Below are positions 41,952-55,354 of a stretch of DNA of 64,000 nt, one piece after another. A program made the position numbers and the translations under genes. Source of the stretch: Clavelina lepadiformis (Eukaryota > Chordata > Ascidiacea > Aplousobranchia > Clavelinidae); the NCBI RefSeq assembly GCF_947623445.1, contig NC_135242.1, positions 15,376,001-15,440,000 on the forward strand, given 5' to 3'. The notes under the pieces were generated by a model. The model ran no database searches. It saw only the letters and a program-made list of their open reading frames with translations, and was not told where the DNA came from. How positions within the stretch are numbered: the stretch's first letter is position 1; each line of letters opens with the position of its first letter.

Positions 41952-42826
41952 CGAAATTCTGGACGCATGGCAACCTTAATCAAATTTTTATAACACAGCA
42001 TAACAGCGCTGTTAATTGTATTACATAAATAGTCAAAGACTGAATACAACACATTTAAAAACATCTGAATCAAGGAGAACCTACAGTGCATCATACTTTT
42101 TTTTATAAATGTACAAGTACAGTACACTAAACAATAATCATGCGGCAACCATATCATATCTGTTGTGAAACAAACTGTAAATAAATCATATTCTCGAACT
42201 ACTTCAGGCAAGAGTTCTCGACTTTTTTATAGTCGTGGCTTAATGGCCCACTTTGTTGAGCATTTCTCAAAGTTCTCCGTACGTGGGTTACGGAATTGTT
42301 AATTATATTGGAACTGTAAATTAAATTTACTAACTCTTACTTTATAACCTAAGGTCCAGCCATAGCTTCAATGCTGAAAGAAGACTGAAAATATACTGAA
42401 ATATAACATGTGAATTCAAAGTTGAATCAATTCTGAAATTAAAGAGCAGACTGAGATTTCCAAAAATGAAGACGTATAGTCTGGTAATAAATACAAATAA
42501 CACACAGTTCATTTGGAAAAGAAATGAAACTAAACTGTTTCTACATCTGCAAGCTATGACTTGCAAATTTTTCAAAAAGCAGCATAGCCCACTTGTTGAG
42601 AAGCGCTAACATAAGGAATTAACAAGAGTCAATCAAAACCCAATAATGAACCTGACTGTTGAGTTAGATATATGAAGGAATCAGAAGTTATATCCAGCTT
42701 TTAAAATAACACAGCATAAAAATGTTCAGGGATCTAAGTGAAATATAATTAGGCATCCGGTTCCACTAGGCATATACCAATTGCCCATGCCAGTTATAGG
42801 ATATTGTATACATTTCATAGCAGCAT

Positions 42827-45800
42827 TTAGCGCCATTTATAACTAGGATATTGCTGGGCACTTGGCTGACTAAATGCATTGGACGGATAACTAGGACTTT
42901 GTAACTGAGGTTGATACTGTGGCTGATATGCTCCAGACTGCATTTGTCTGCTTGATCCTGGATATGGTGGAGTGGAAATAGATCCTCGAGGAGGAATAGT
43001 CGGTGTGGTAGTTGTAGTTGAATTCCTTTGGACATCTAATATTAGCTCCCTCATTTTTTCTGTCTTGATACGACGCATATGGGCTTGCATTCTTTTCGCC
43101 TTATAATTGGTCATAAAGTCTTGCACAGGTAATTCTCCATTAAAAAGTTGTTCAGCCAACTCCTACAAACATCATTAAGCATCATTTAATGTATGTATGT
43201 TTTAATATAGGTCAAACAACATTCGCCAATGATGTTCTGCACTATTCCAAAATAGTAGACGACATTGCATCATATACTACAGAGAAACCTTACTACAAAA
43301 ACCCCAGTATTACTATAATAGCCTCAGTTCGGACATAAAATGTTGATTGCATTTTTGTATGATATTTGCAAGCATCAAGACAATAAAAACAAAAAACGTT
43401 TTACACCTCCAATTGTAAAATGTCAAACGCAGAGTTTGAACAAACCAACAAAAATTGACAAAGAATCATCATAACATTCAAAGCAGGTGTCTGAAAACTT
43501 AACTAACCTCCTTTGTAGTTTTGCGTTAATAAAATGCAAATTGTCAATTCAGTTTTAAATTAAAAAACAAGTTGCAAGTGATCTAGGATACTCACATACT
43601 GTAAGGTTGAGCTATTTTTACACCGAGCAGGAAAACAAATCGACTAATAAAAAAACACTCTTATACCAAACAGTAAATGTATATTAAGCATTTAAAAACT
43701 TTACCGATAAAATGTTTGACAACTGTGACTTAACAAACCATTAAGAAACAGAGAAGAGCCTTCCCTGTATGTAAAGTAAAAAAAACTGATAAAAGTTAAA
43801 TTTCCAAATCTCTATTAGGTGAGCAAGCAGTTAGAACATCGAAATACCTTTGCGATGGCAATATTGGGCACCTTTTCCTTAACTGTTGAAAAATTAAGGT
43901 GACCTAAGGCTAATTGTTAAACTGTTTTAAACACTAAAATGTCTGTCTAATTCCTATGTTTTCTGTGTTGGTTTTGCTTTTTGGTCGTTCTGTGTGTGTG
44001 TCATAAACCTAAACATTTTTCTCTCAAACAGTTATGTTTTTAAAGCTGATAAAGTGTGACCCCGCTTTTTTCATAATAGTATTCTATGGATTCAAAAAAT
44101 TGCACTAATATAGAGTTTGGTTGTTTAGTATTATTACCTCAGATTTTTCCTCAGTGTCAGCGCATGTAGTTTGTAGCACAGCTAGCATAGTCTCCAGATT
44201 TACATCTTTCTGTAGTGATTCTGTAAAAATTCACTGCAGTTACAATAACAAAAATTTTCACACACATGCAAAAAATTAAATGCCAATAAGAATAATTAAT
44301 AGATTAGCCTGCTCCCAGTAGGGATGGGCTGATACAAACCCAAACAGATTTGCCCAATATCGCCCGTGTGGAAGATTCGTGCAAACACAAATACTGTACT
44401 AACAATGGTGAACCGTAATACAATGTTATGTACTAATAAACTTATCGACTTGTATAAGAAATGATGATCTATTTTCCAGGCCAAGCTAAACTGAAATCAA
44501 CATTTCTTACTGAAGGTCATTTATTTAAGGATTTTGCTTTTCAAATCGCCATTTGATCGTTACTTTCTAGCAACTACACATTACATTACAAGAAAGGTTT
44601 GGCAACTTTTAGAAGAAATTTTATCATTTGGTGCTAATACAATTAGATTGGACATTCGTTTGTGTCGAACTTTATGATGTTCGGACTCGTTGTGGAGTCG
44701 CACGGGCCCGAATCATCATCCTTGTGGCACGTCCCTTTGGGTACCAGTTCTACTGTGTGGTTGTAGCTGTGCAGATACCCACAATTTATTAACTTCTATT
44801 AATCACAATAGCATGTTTTTTAAAACAGATTTTAAATTTTCGTATAAATAACTGGTCAACACAAAATTTGCTTCGTGGATGAAAGTAGTTGCCTATTACT
44901 AATTTTGCGGTACTCAATCTGAAAATGACTCTTAAAATAGTCCGTTAGTTCTAGTTTTAAGATACTTGAGGGAAGTGAGGTCATAAACAAAAACAGAGAC
45001 TGTATCAGCCAAAATATTGGCTCAGTGCCAACTAGCAAGCCACTTGTTTCACTGTGCAACGCAACTCCTCAGCACTGTTCTGGTGTTATATGTTTGAGTT
45101 ACCTCATTCTATTCTTGTTGCGGCTTTTGTGTTACATAGTGTTGTTACTTGTTAGTCCTTTTCAGAATCTTGTTGCTCTGTGTCGCACTGTTTTGTAACA
45201 CATTGCTGTAAGTTTTCGTGCAACTGGTAGTCTTGCACTGCAGGTAACGCTAGCAAGCAAAAATTTGCTTACTTTAGACTACATAGAAAAGCATTCTACC
45301 AGATACTGACAAAATGCAAAGTAACTGTCTATTTTAGTTAGAGTGTATCCGAAAAACTCTTGCTTTTTGCTTTTTTTAAGAATTGAGTTCTTTTTACTAT
45401 GTACAATAACCTTTTAAAGTAGCCTCCAGTATATTTTGAAAATGTCTCGTGTTTGCGTAAATTCTGCAGATAACTAGACCCCTAGAACAAGAAACACTAA
45501 ACATCTCTACTTTGGTTGTAAGGTCGGGGATCAGGACAAACCTTGGGCTACCCACATACACTGCAATTCTTGTGTAACGTCCTTTAATGAGTGGCTAAAG
45601 AAGAGAAAAACAATGCCATTTGCAGCGTCAATGTTTTGAAGGGAGCCTACAGATCATGTTAACAATTGTTGCTTCTGTCTCATGCCTTTCATGAAAAAAG
45701 GTTTCAACAGGAAGAAGAAATCTATGGTAGATTATCCTAAAAAGCATCTGTAATTCGCCCTGTTCTTCACATTGACCAGTTACCTATTCCTAAACCATGT

Positions 45801-48800
45801 GAAATAGATCTGGTAAGTCCAGATGGTGCAGAGAACGCTGATGAGAGTGACATTTTTTAACCATGCACATCTAGTCATGAAGAACTTGGTATTACTACAT
45901 CGAAACTCGGGAACTCTCACAGACACAAACCAGAAGAATAGAGACTGTTCAATAATTAATTCGTCGAAACCAAGTTTAAAGGCTGTGTTGCTGCACAATA
46001 GAAATATAATGCCATCAATTCCAGTGGGATACGCAGCGAACATCAAAGAAACCTACGAGAATATGAAGCAGCTTTTACAGTGCATAAATTACAAACGATA
46101 CTTCTGGCAACTGTGTGGTGACCTGAAAGTAATTGCAATACTACTGGGGTTGCAGGGAGGTTATACTAAGTATTGATGTGTTTTTTTGTGTGAATGGGAC
46201 AGTCAAGCCAGACATGAACATTACCTTAAAAAGGAGTGGCCAATAAGAAGCACTTCGAAAGTAGGTACAAAAAATATGAAGTACACCCCACTTGTTGAAC
46301 CATCAAAGATTTTACTTTTCCCTTTGCAGATTAAACTTGGATTAACGAAATATTTTGTTAAGGCGATGAATCAAGAAGGAGCAGCTTTCAAGTACATTTG
46401 CATTAAGTTTCTTACATTAAGCCAAGCAAATCTCAAAGAAGGTATTTTTGTTAGGCCCCAAATCAACAGGCAATTCAACGATGAAAGCTTTGATCACATT
46501 TATCACTTTTATCTGGAAAAGAGAAGATTGCCTGGAATGCATTTCGAGATGTTGCACACAATTTTCTTGGGAATAAAAACGCTCTCAATTATCAAGAACT
46601 TGTGAAACACTTGATAGATTCCTATAAATACATGGAGTACAACAAGTTTTAAATTTCCCAAACCATGACAACCAAAACTGAGGAATATTCAAGTTTTAAA
46701 TTTCTGGGTTTCATGATACAGAGTTAAGAAGGACTATCGTAGCTATGGTTATTGGAATGAAAACAGCATTGTTGAAAAAGATGAATCACAAAAACCATAG
46801 CTACGGAAATGTGTTCTCTTTAAGCAAGACAATCTTACTTCTCACAAAGCCGAAAAGACAATAAAAGTGTTTACAAGAGTTGGGATTGAATGCAAAGACC
46901 ATCTACCCTACCAAGTGTACTGACCACTGGCCCAATCTTGCTCCAACTGATTATTTCTTGTTCCCTAATCTTAAAAAGTCTTTGAAAGGCAGAAAGTTTT
47001 CCACTGTTTCAGCAGTGATAGAAGCAACAGAACAATACTTTAGAGACCAAATATTATTTTCTAAAGGGTTGAAAAAGAATGAGAAACGCTCTGTCAAGTG
47101 TGCTGAACACAGAAGCAAATATTTGGAATATGTAATTTGCAAGTTTCCTGTTCCTAGCGCAATTCTTTCATGGTCAGGCCAAGAACTTTTTAGCATTCAT
47201 TCTGTTGTGTGTTAAAAGTTTAGATATGTTACAGCGGTATGTTAAAGTTTAATGGTTGTATGTTACAGTTCAGAGGTGAAAACAATCGCTTTAACACCTA
47301 TTTTGTTTACTTTACGACTTTATTCTACACTCAAGTCATTGTTATCATTTTATCTTGCTTTTATCCTTATCTTTTGCAATTCCTTTTTTTGCGTCCTAAT
47401 TTAGAGCAGTCTTTAAATGCATACTATCTTACGTATTCTATATCTAATTTCACTGTGATATTCTTTCTATTTCAATTATCCGACTCTGGATAACTTGATT
47501 AACCTACATTTTTTGATGAAACAAAGTAGTCCGGATTAAGAAAGGCTGACTGTATTCAAATGCCTTAATTAGCTTACGAACAATTTAATTCATTCTGGCT
47601 TTAAGAAAAACAAATTGATATATTGTCGATGTAAGTGTTTATATAATAAAACATTTCTACATGCTCTTGTGGCCCCATTGCAACCACTTAGTAAAATCAG
47701 CTCAACCTCGCCAAAATTGTATGTTTAAAGCGTTCATGTTATTACTAATTAGCTTGATGGTGCAACATAGGTTCAGTTAACTATGCTTGTTAAGTAACTG
47801 ATGTATTAACTTTCATTACCACTTATGTGTTAACAACGATAGCAAAAATATAAGAAAATTTTAGTTTATAAGAAGTTACATGAGTTAACTGAAGTGAGCA
47901 ACCAGAGGAGTGAACCTATTCTGCCCCCTTATAATTCACAACTGGTGCCTCCCGAGAATCGACGCCTATGCACAAAGCTCTAGTGAGCATGCTATTACGT
48001 ATGCAAAACAGTGCTTCTCAACCGGGAGTCTGTGAAGCATCTTTTAAGGGTTGCGGAGACAGGGTGCCCTATAAGCTGCGCAACTGTGCATTGCAAATAC
48101 CAACTGATTATAAATTTTTATGCAGGAAAATATTTATGATTTTCATGCAGTTGCATTCCACTGCAAGGCAAGCAGGCAGCATACTTTTTCTCTATGACGT
48201 CACATAATTGAATATGTCACAATGACCTCTAAACTTGCATTGTATTTTTGCTGATACAGTAATTTCATTTTAAAATAAAAACAGGATATAGTTTGGCACT
48301 CTTGGTTAAAAAATATAAAGAGTGCCAAACTATATCCTGTTTCTTATTTTACACTAAAATTTTGTTAACATGGTTCAGACAACATGGACTTAGTAGACAG
48401 TAATTTCATTATTACAGTAGTTCTACCAAAAGTTTTAAACATTGTATTAGTGGTGGTTTTATTTGTTTTGTCATAATGTGATAAACAGCTTGTAGATTTG
48501 AAAAACTACTTTCTCTTACAATTAAAAATAGCAAGGGTCTGCCAAGACAAAAAGGTTGATAACCACTGCATTAGAGTATGTGGTGTTCACATTACAAATG
48601 TTTTTTCAACATTCTTTCACAAACCGCACAAACTCTATCTTATTCATCTTAGAATTTAAAGATATAAAAATTACCCATTTTAGCTTGATTTAGTAGAAAT
48701 CTTTCCTGTAGTTCTTTTAAATGGGAATACTTCTCAGCAAGAGTTTGACGGAGTTCATTTAGAATTGGCTCTTGACTTACATTATGGTCTGCTATGCTTC

Positions 48801-49083
48801 TGTTTTCAGCTTGAAGTAAATCCTTGTCCAGTCGCATTTGTTTCATCTGATAAAAGAATAAAATTGGTTACATTAACTATGAATTGCATTTCATTGGGTA
48901 TAATTTATAATATCTGTTGGTCATAAAAATAATTTGAGTTTAAGCATATAAACTTTAGCAAGGAGGTTATACCTTTTGCTGATCACATATGATTTGATTA
49001 ATTTTATCTTCATCGTCCATTAAATCCTGCAAATCATCTTTTGTAGCATCCTCCAGCAAGTTAGTAAAATCAGGTTCATCCAT
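42827..49083 (-). CDS. VPS37: VPS37 subunit of ESCRT-I
   Basis: Four exons, 48,973-49,083, 48,675-48,846, 44,138-44,220 and 42,827-43,162 (- strand), give 233 residues in phase. The N-terminus is acidic (MDEPDFTNLLEDATKDDLQD). A Mod(r) coiled coil follows: MRLDKDLLQAENRSIADHNV, LRQTLAEKYSHLKELQERFL, ETMLAVLQTTCADTEEKSEE, AEQLFNGELPVQDFMTNYKA and KRMQAHMRRIKTEKM. The C-terminus is rich in Pro/Gln/Tyr/Ser, as in VPS37B and VPS37C. In ESCRT-I the Mod(r) domain packs with TSG101, VPS28 and MVB12/UBAP1 to sort ubiquitinated cargo into multivesicular bodies. Total length is shorter than human VPS37B. Intron 2 (4.4 kb) carries several element fragments. Whether it is orthologous to B, C or both cannot be decided by eye. 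Confidence 0.93.
45441..46640 (+). pseudogene. Multicopy transposon-like gene, decayed copy in VPS37 intron 2
   Basis: Frames in succession read SRVCVNSA, WLKKRKTMPF, EPTDHVNNCCFCL, SSKPSLKAVLLHNRN, SIPVGYAANIKETYENMKQL, CGDLKVIAILLGLQGGYTKY, CEWDSQARHEHYLKKEWPIR, LLFPLQIKLGLTKYFVKAMN and NLKEGIFVRPQINRQ. This is the order of a long repeated protein of invertebrate genomes (conserved form REPxDHxxDCYFC...LKAVLLHNGN...HVKETYE...ICGDLKVVxMLLGQQGGYTK...CEWDSRA). Numerous stops and frame changes show it is dead. The fragment at 8.1 kb belongs to the next, more C-terminal segment of the same family. Mobility is inferred from copy number only. Confidence 0.7.
46801..47215 (+). pseudogene. mariner transposase C-terminal fragment
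   Basis: First frame: LFKQDNLTSHKAEKTIKVF, the second catalytic-Asp region of mariner (FHQDNARPHxAxxT). A shift to the next frame gives WPNLAPTDYFLFPNLKKSLK, the D34D motif segment (SPDLAPSDYHLF), with the final Asp present in APTDY. It continues GRKFSTVSAVIEATEQYFRD and RSVKCAEHRSKYLE. The preceding catalytic domain is missing and the frame is broken, so it is inactive. It abuts the decayed multicopy gene upstream, suggesting one inserted near the other. Confidence 0.8.
48009..48568. mobile_element. hAT-type inverted-end element in VPS37 intron 2
   Basis: The ends CAGTGCTTCTCAACC (left) and GGTTGATAACCACTG (right) are inverted copies with two mismatches. The 560-bp interior has no transposase. 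The flanking bases do not form an obvious 8-bp duplication, so the two ends might belong to different copies. A perfect hairpin lies inside (48,281-48,340). Confidence 0.5.
48281..48340. repeat. Perfect 23-bp inverted repeat, 14-nt loop
   Basis: ACAGGATATAGTTTGGCACT plus CTT (48,281-48,303) is exactly complementary to 48,318-48,340. The match continues imperfectly outward through AT-rich flanks. Any transcript would fold into a tight hairpin. It lies in VPS37 intron 2, inside a hAT-type element. Confidence 0.85.
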
Positions 49084-49149
49084 AGTTCTTCCAGAAGGAG
49101 GGAATTGAAAATTCATTACTTTACTTAATGAAATCACAATTACCGATAC

Positions 49150-51220
49150 TATAGCCTAAGGAAGATTTAAAATAGTATAACAGCAATAACCATTGGTAGA
49201 TAACATAGGTTTAGTGAACTATCCCTGAGGTATTTAGGTTTAGGCAAAAATAAATTTATTAAAGATCTGGGCTACACTGATAACAATTATAGAAAACAAA
49301 AGTGACTATTTCATTTTTTTGTATGTGCTTTTGGCCTGTTTTGCGGCCATGTTGATATTTTAAATCTACATAAAATATTTCTTGAACTCGACGTTATTGC
49401 TGTAATACAGGTTTTTTTCCCGTCATGCCTTGCTACATTTCCCTGTTTTAGTTGTGGTTTTTTAAATCCTTTATGTTCATACAAACATTATATAGCAGCC
49501 TTGTCGGCCGGTTTGTATTTCATAGCAGGATTTACCGAAATCTCAAGTGTGCAGACCTACTAACTCAGATGTGCAAAGGCTAGCCAAGTAAGCAACTATT
49601 TTACCGTTCTCCAGTACATATTTAACACTTTTATAATAGACCCGATCTATCTAACAGCTCATTCCTTACCCTGAGGGCAGGATAAATTTTCATGATAAAA
49701 ATTTCATATAATTTTATCGACTCTTACCAAAATTTGGCCGACAATAATTATGGCTACATAGTTGAAACCAAATTTGCTTATTCATCATGCTTTGATAGTT
49801 CTGAACATTTATTCAGAAATGCACGCTTAGATGCTTGTCTAAGCCGGTTAGTGATGTAAGAATGATCCATAGAATGAGAATGAAGCATGGGTTACCACCA
49901 CTGTGGATGTGCATTTTAAAATATCCTTGAGAACCGAATCTGAAATTTTTCGGTTCGTTCTTATTTTTGAAACCGATATTATTATGATTACAATCATTGC
50001 CCACGGAAGTTTAGATTTACTTTGTATAATCTTTTTGAAGACGGTTATTGTACATGATTTCACTGAATGCGATGATTACTACTCTGCAGAAATGCTTAAA
50101 TGATTATAAAATTTAAAGCATTTAATCCTGAAGGTGACTATTGCATTAAATCGAAGAAAAAAAGGTGGTGAGTATATGTGCAACGACACGTGCGTTTGAA
50201 CAAGAGAAATGAGCGCAATCGCAACAATCATTGTTGAAAAAGGCAATTAAGGAAGATTTGAACATCACTTAAAGATTTAATTTTAAAAACACACTTGTGT
50301 AGAATGGCGTGAAACTCGATTTTAAATTACACCTTGCCTTCATGAATTTGTTGTTAACACTAGGTTTATTCACATTTGCATGGTGATACCTGATTCATTA
50401 CAATGTTATGATAAGAAATTTCAAGTTCGCGTAGGTCGGCTTTCAACAAAACAACAATTAATATCACGAACTTGCAAGAAGGTTTGCCTGAGCAGACAAA
50501 ACATAACTACTCGCAAATATTACAGAGCTTTCTTTGGATCATATTGTGCAACATTGGAATGCAGGTACGATAGCAGAAGCTGCACTTACTGAACGTCGCT
50601 TAATAAGATGGCTGACACAGACACACGAGATAACAAAAACGTACAATGTTGACCAGGCTTTGCAAATAAAGATTAAGTCTACAATATTTATGCTCATGAT
50701 TTCTTGCTTTTTTATACAATTGCATTTAGTTTTAAAGGATCTGGTGTGATATGATGATATAAATTTAAAAATAATAAATCAGTCCGCTAATAAAAAACGA
50801 TAGTGCTTCGAACACATTTTTGTGTGGTGTTAGTTTGATAAGCACTTGCAAACGTTTTGTTAAATAACAATAGGTTATAATTGCTCATTGAGAACATACC
50901 GTACTTGTATGGCCTAAGTATTTCTAACGTGATTTCTGTGTCACAGTTGTTAAATTGTTTAGAAATTACGACCCTCTTTGAGCTAACAATTAATTGATCA
51001 CAAGTGTCAATTTCCTGTTGTCAATCTCCTATTTGCGTGTTGCTGTTATGTCATGGATCCTGCATACCAGTATGCCACATCAACAATAAAAAATCAGGTC
51101 ATGTTTACACTGCCCTAATTGTTATATGCTTGCTATAGGCCTATATTCAAATATTTTTGTGAATCATACAAATTATTGAAAAAAAAACAAATGTGGCTCG
51201 CGAGCTTGGGCCACATTGAG
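49150..51220. other. Upstream of VPS37; no gene seen
   Basis: AT-rich spacer. Short ORFs near 49,813-50,749 have no domain content or splice support. The VPS37 promoter must lie at the left edge of this stretch; no TATA box or start site could be placed. Confidence 0.4.
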
Positions 51221-51226
51221 CTAGGA

Positions 51227-51409
51227 CAGAGGTTCTCAACCTTCCATAGTTCGTGGCCCACTTACAGTGACCTTAAAAATATGTGGCTCCTTCTCATCAA
51301 TCAAAAAGTTGATTGTTGATTGCAAAACTCTTTTTACTTCACTACTTCTTGTGCAGTAGCCTTCGCGCCGCTAATAAACTCCTCCATGGCCCCCGGTTAA
51401 GAAACCTTG
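51227..51409. mobile_element. 183-bp hAT MITE
   Basis: The ends CAGAGGTTCTCAACC and GGTTAAGAAACCTTG are inverted with few mismatches. The flanking eight bases AGCTAGGA and AGCTTGGT agree at six of eight positions, a decayed hAT-size duplication. GTGGCCC motifs lie just inside both ends. Confidence 0.6.
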
Positions 51410-51506
51410 AGCTTGGTTATTACTTGTCGGTCACAAGAAATGTTCTACTAATAATTCACTTAAATACCCAAGTCAAGAACATTGTTTTTATATCGTGACA
51501 TAATAA

Positions 51507-51554
51507 CATAGATATCCTATAATATAGGATAGGGTATAATATAGGATATCTATG
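51507..51554. repeat. 48-bp AT-rich palindrome
   Basis: CATAGATATCCTATA and TATAGGATATCTATG are perfect 15-bp inverted arms; the centre repeats TATAATATAGGAT. It could extrude a cruciform, or be the remnant of an inverted insertion. Confidence 0.7.
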
Positions 51555-51928
51555 CATAATAAGGGCCGCCTTCTCAGTTATATGTAACATTGAATTTGCG
51601 TTTTTGGGGCACCGATTTGGAACAATAACTGCTTACCCATTAGGCCTACAGATGAATGAAAGTCTTTTTTCCTGTTTACTGTCTGACAACTACTCTTTGA
51701 TTTCAGGCCAACTTGTTGCTGAACTTGCCCGTTACTAGGCCTGTAACACAGGACTAGGCCTTTAACACAGAATCTTGTGACGCCACTAACCTATGCGCCA
51801 AGTGCACCTGAGAATGCTAATGTACCATCAGACCATTCACTTGACAATTTATCAGCTACTATTAATTATTGCTTAATCAATAAAAGTTTTGGTGCAAAAT
51901 TTATGCTTTTTGTTGTCAGTACATTTAT

Positions 51929-54900
51929 GTTGTAGCGTTCGCCACCCTGTCCGCTACGTAGTGGCAGGACATCGCGTATATTTTCCGAAAATGTCATTGT
52001 ACATATTCCTTTTTCAAATTTTGTGTTTCAAATCAGTCGATTTTAAGACATGGTAAAATAGAAACGCAACATTTCATTGGAGTCCGTTCAATTTCACATT
52101 TCAAGCAACCGTTCAATTCTGCAGTGTACTGGAATGATAGAATGTACGATCGTGTTCAGAAGAATGTGAATTCCTGCTCGTTAACTGTTTGTGAGCATGT
52201 GGTTTTATTGTGCTATAACTACAACAGTTAGCATGGTAACTTTTTCTCCACATAGTTAATGGCGAAAATAAACAATAAAATGTGTGAGGTAATGTGCAGC
52301 TTTCGGTGTGTTGTAGCCTACTACTGTTACTGCCGTTTTAAACCAAAATTCATTTCAGTTGCTACAAGTTGCAATTTCTCAACGAGAATCACCAACGCTC
52401 CGACGAGATGTCGCGCCGAATGGATGTGACTTACAAGTCGTTTTATCCGTTCGGCACATTTTCGGGCATGGCTCAACCTTTCAAGTCTAATGTATCGGAA
52501 AGATTTGATATGTGTGAAGCTGCCGTTGTATCTTTAGTAACTCCGACAATTTTGACTCTTGAAGGGGCGTGCTCATCCCAGCTGCAAAGACGGCTACAAT
52601 ACTAAATTGGTACAATACAGAAATGTGATTCGAAAACCGTGTTTTGTTCGGCAATGTAAGAATGTGTGTACTGTAGAAACTCGGTTTCTTTAAAAAAATC
52701 TGCGAGTACAAAAAGCGCGCATAAGGCTTACCATACGTCCCGTTTGAGCTGGGACAGTCCCGAATTCTAAGGCTTTGTCCCGGCATCCCGGTCAGTCAAC
52801 CAAAAAGTCCCGCTTTGGCATTTAGTCAGCCAGCATTGCCCTACACTACACGAATATTAGCATGCTGTAGTTGGTCTGATTAGCCAACTTGCTGAATAGT
52901 GATGCCTGATGCGTGTTCTTGGTTCATTGTGTTAAATGTGAAAGTGATTGTTACGTCATTCTAGCGGGTAGTTGGTCCAGTAGTGGGTTGATTGTTAGCG
53001 CATTCGTTAGTTCAGTAATAGTAGGCTAGTAGAAAAATAGTAAAATATGAACCACATTTATCTGATAATGCTCGTTGTTCTGAAGCTTCCCGGTTTTCAA
53101 TCACAAATTTATGGTATTGTGACGGTTACGTCACGAGTTGTTTTTCGAAATGCTTGAATTTTTTTGGGGGATTTTGCAATGCAGTTGTTGACCGGACTTG
53201 AATTCTCCTTAATGACGTCAGATAAATTACCTCGCTTGAACTGGTGTGTCACATATATATACCGATGTAATGCTTACAATCTTTCCTTTTTACGTGATCG
53301 ATTTCACTTGTTACCAAGCGCAATGTAACATTCAGTAAGCTTTGCCCGAAGGTGAAAGCCTTCGTGTCTGATAATAAATAAAATGGGAACTTCATTATTT
53401 AGTAATTTGTATACACAGAATAAAGAAACTAACAACATTGTCACGCCGTTTGAGAAATGGAAACTCATATCATCGAAGCAGAAGTAAAACAAGTTATCAA
53501 CCATCAATCGTCCTTGCTCATATTCCAACAACAATCGCCAGTGTACGCGGTCTTTATGACAGATGTGTTTGTTGTGTAATACTTCACACAAGTAATGCAC
53601 AAACGAAATTTTAATTTGTCATAGTATGCCTACACATAACGCACACACGACACTAATTATAACTGTTACATAATTCGTTTTACAACAAAAGTGGTACTGC
53701 ACGCCACGATACTCCCCCGCCAGATAATGGCTGAAGAGAGGAAACGAACGGACTTCGTTAAGTGGCGAAAAATAAAAAATGCAATAAACATAACCGAAGC
53801 TCTACAAGCATAAAAACATTATTTTTGCAAACAAAGAAGTTGAGTAGGGCCTTTATCTCTACCGAGAAAATTACACAGAGCGTAAAACTAGTGTTAACAT
53901 AAAAGTCAGAAACTTCTCGTTGAGATTGCATCCGGTAAGGATTAGGCTACCTTTGTCGGAAGAACGTGTCATCGGCTGCATAGTCGGTGGTGACGGCATA
54001 GGCTTGTGTTCAACCTGAGTTTGCGTTGATTTCGTGTGGACTATGTGACATGAAAACGTTTGTGTAGACGTTGTCGTCGTTCGTGGTATAGGTTTGCATC
54101 GCTGTTGACGTTACTTCTCATTGAAGTTGTCCCTTCAGAAAGGTTTTGCGTCGAGCTGACGATGACGAAATCGTGGTGATTGCCGAAAGCGGGTTGGTTT
54201 GTACCATTTGCAGGACTTTCTGCATTCATGGCCAACTTTCCAAACGATCAATGGTAATAGCATACCTTGAGCTTACGTTGATTCTTGCAGATGTTAGGAA
54301 CGTTGTTATGTGAAATCAAGTTAATTTCACATGTTCCTTCATTCCTCTGTCTCCTTAGCTGCACAGAGAAATGATGCAAGTCGGCCGCAGACGGTTGACT
54401 ACGACGTTGTTTTCGTCTTTTGTGGCTTGACATGGCATTGGTTGCGTGGTACTTCGTGCTCCAGGCCAATACATCGTTGTCGCGGTGGGTTAAAGCTTCG
54501 ACATGCGCCTCCAGCTGTGAGATTTGTTCCTGTAGAACGACTGAAGGTGTGTAGGTGGAGTTCGGAATCGAAAAGGTCATTGTTGTTCTTATCATGCCCA
54601 CACAACCAGAAAATGGCAGGTAGCTCATGCTGACTTGCGGGTGTCATCAGTGTAACGTATCGAAGTAGTTTGATATATGCGTATTATGCCGCGATGGTGA
54701 CTATATAGTTGCCGTGAGTGGCTTAAACTTTAGTAATCTATCCGACTCTCTAGAAATACGTCTCCACCCCAACTCACAGGGGGCTTTGAATCGAATCAAT
54801 CACAAGGGTAGCCTATGTTGCCATCACGAGTGTAGTCAGTGTAAAGTGTCGGATCCATAGTGAATGCGCGACGCACACAATCGAGGCACATTCGAATTAC

Positions 54901-55354
54901 GTGATAATTACAACATGAATATAAACATCTCAAAATATAAAACTAACCAACAAACATGTTGCGGTGACGCCACAGAAGTATTGCTTCATGGCAGATAAAC
55001 ACACCGGCGTCGATGCCCAGCCCACACAGAAAGAACCTTCTGAAAAGCATTTTATTTATGGTGTACATTGTACTTTTGATGGTTTTCATTTGTCGTTAAG
55101 TTTTTACCATGTCTGCATAATACAAAATTAGAAACTTGTTAAAACCTTACTGTTTACAGTTTTTCACTTTTCCAAAGGAAGGTAAGTGTTATGTGACGTT
55201 CGCCATCCTGTCCGCTAGGTAGCGGCTGAACATCACGTTTATTTGCCCAAAATTTGACTCTCCGCGTCAAGCTATGCCTGTGCTTCAACACATGCTATTT
55301 GCCAATAAAATAATATCAAGTTGGACGCAGTCGTGTATCCGGAACAACTCAACA
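51929..55354. repeat. Repeat-rich block, possibly remains of LTR-type retroelements
   Basis: A related stretch of about 60 bp (GTTCGCCACCCTGTCCGCTA at 51,938; GTTCGCCATCCTGTCCGCTA at 55,199) occurs twice in the same orientation, 3.26 kb apart. Read on the - strand each contains TGGCGAACG, which could be a primer-binding site, and a purine run (GGCGGGGGAG) lies near 53,715. A TCCCG-rich hAT-like piece (about 52,729-52,860) lies between them. Two - strand frames at 54,041-54,235 and 54,248-54,628 have no recognisable domain. If this is an LTR-type relic it is broken and old; no reverse transcriptase, capsid or envelope domain was recognised. Confidence 0.25.

Noticed and set aside
52369-52605. 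+ strand ORF of 78 codons in GC-richer sequence
   Set aside because: No domain or splice context, and it lies among element fragments.
54041-54628. Two - strand ORFs of 64 and 126 codons as a host gene
   Set aside because: No recognisable domain, and they lie in a repeat-rich block.
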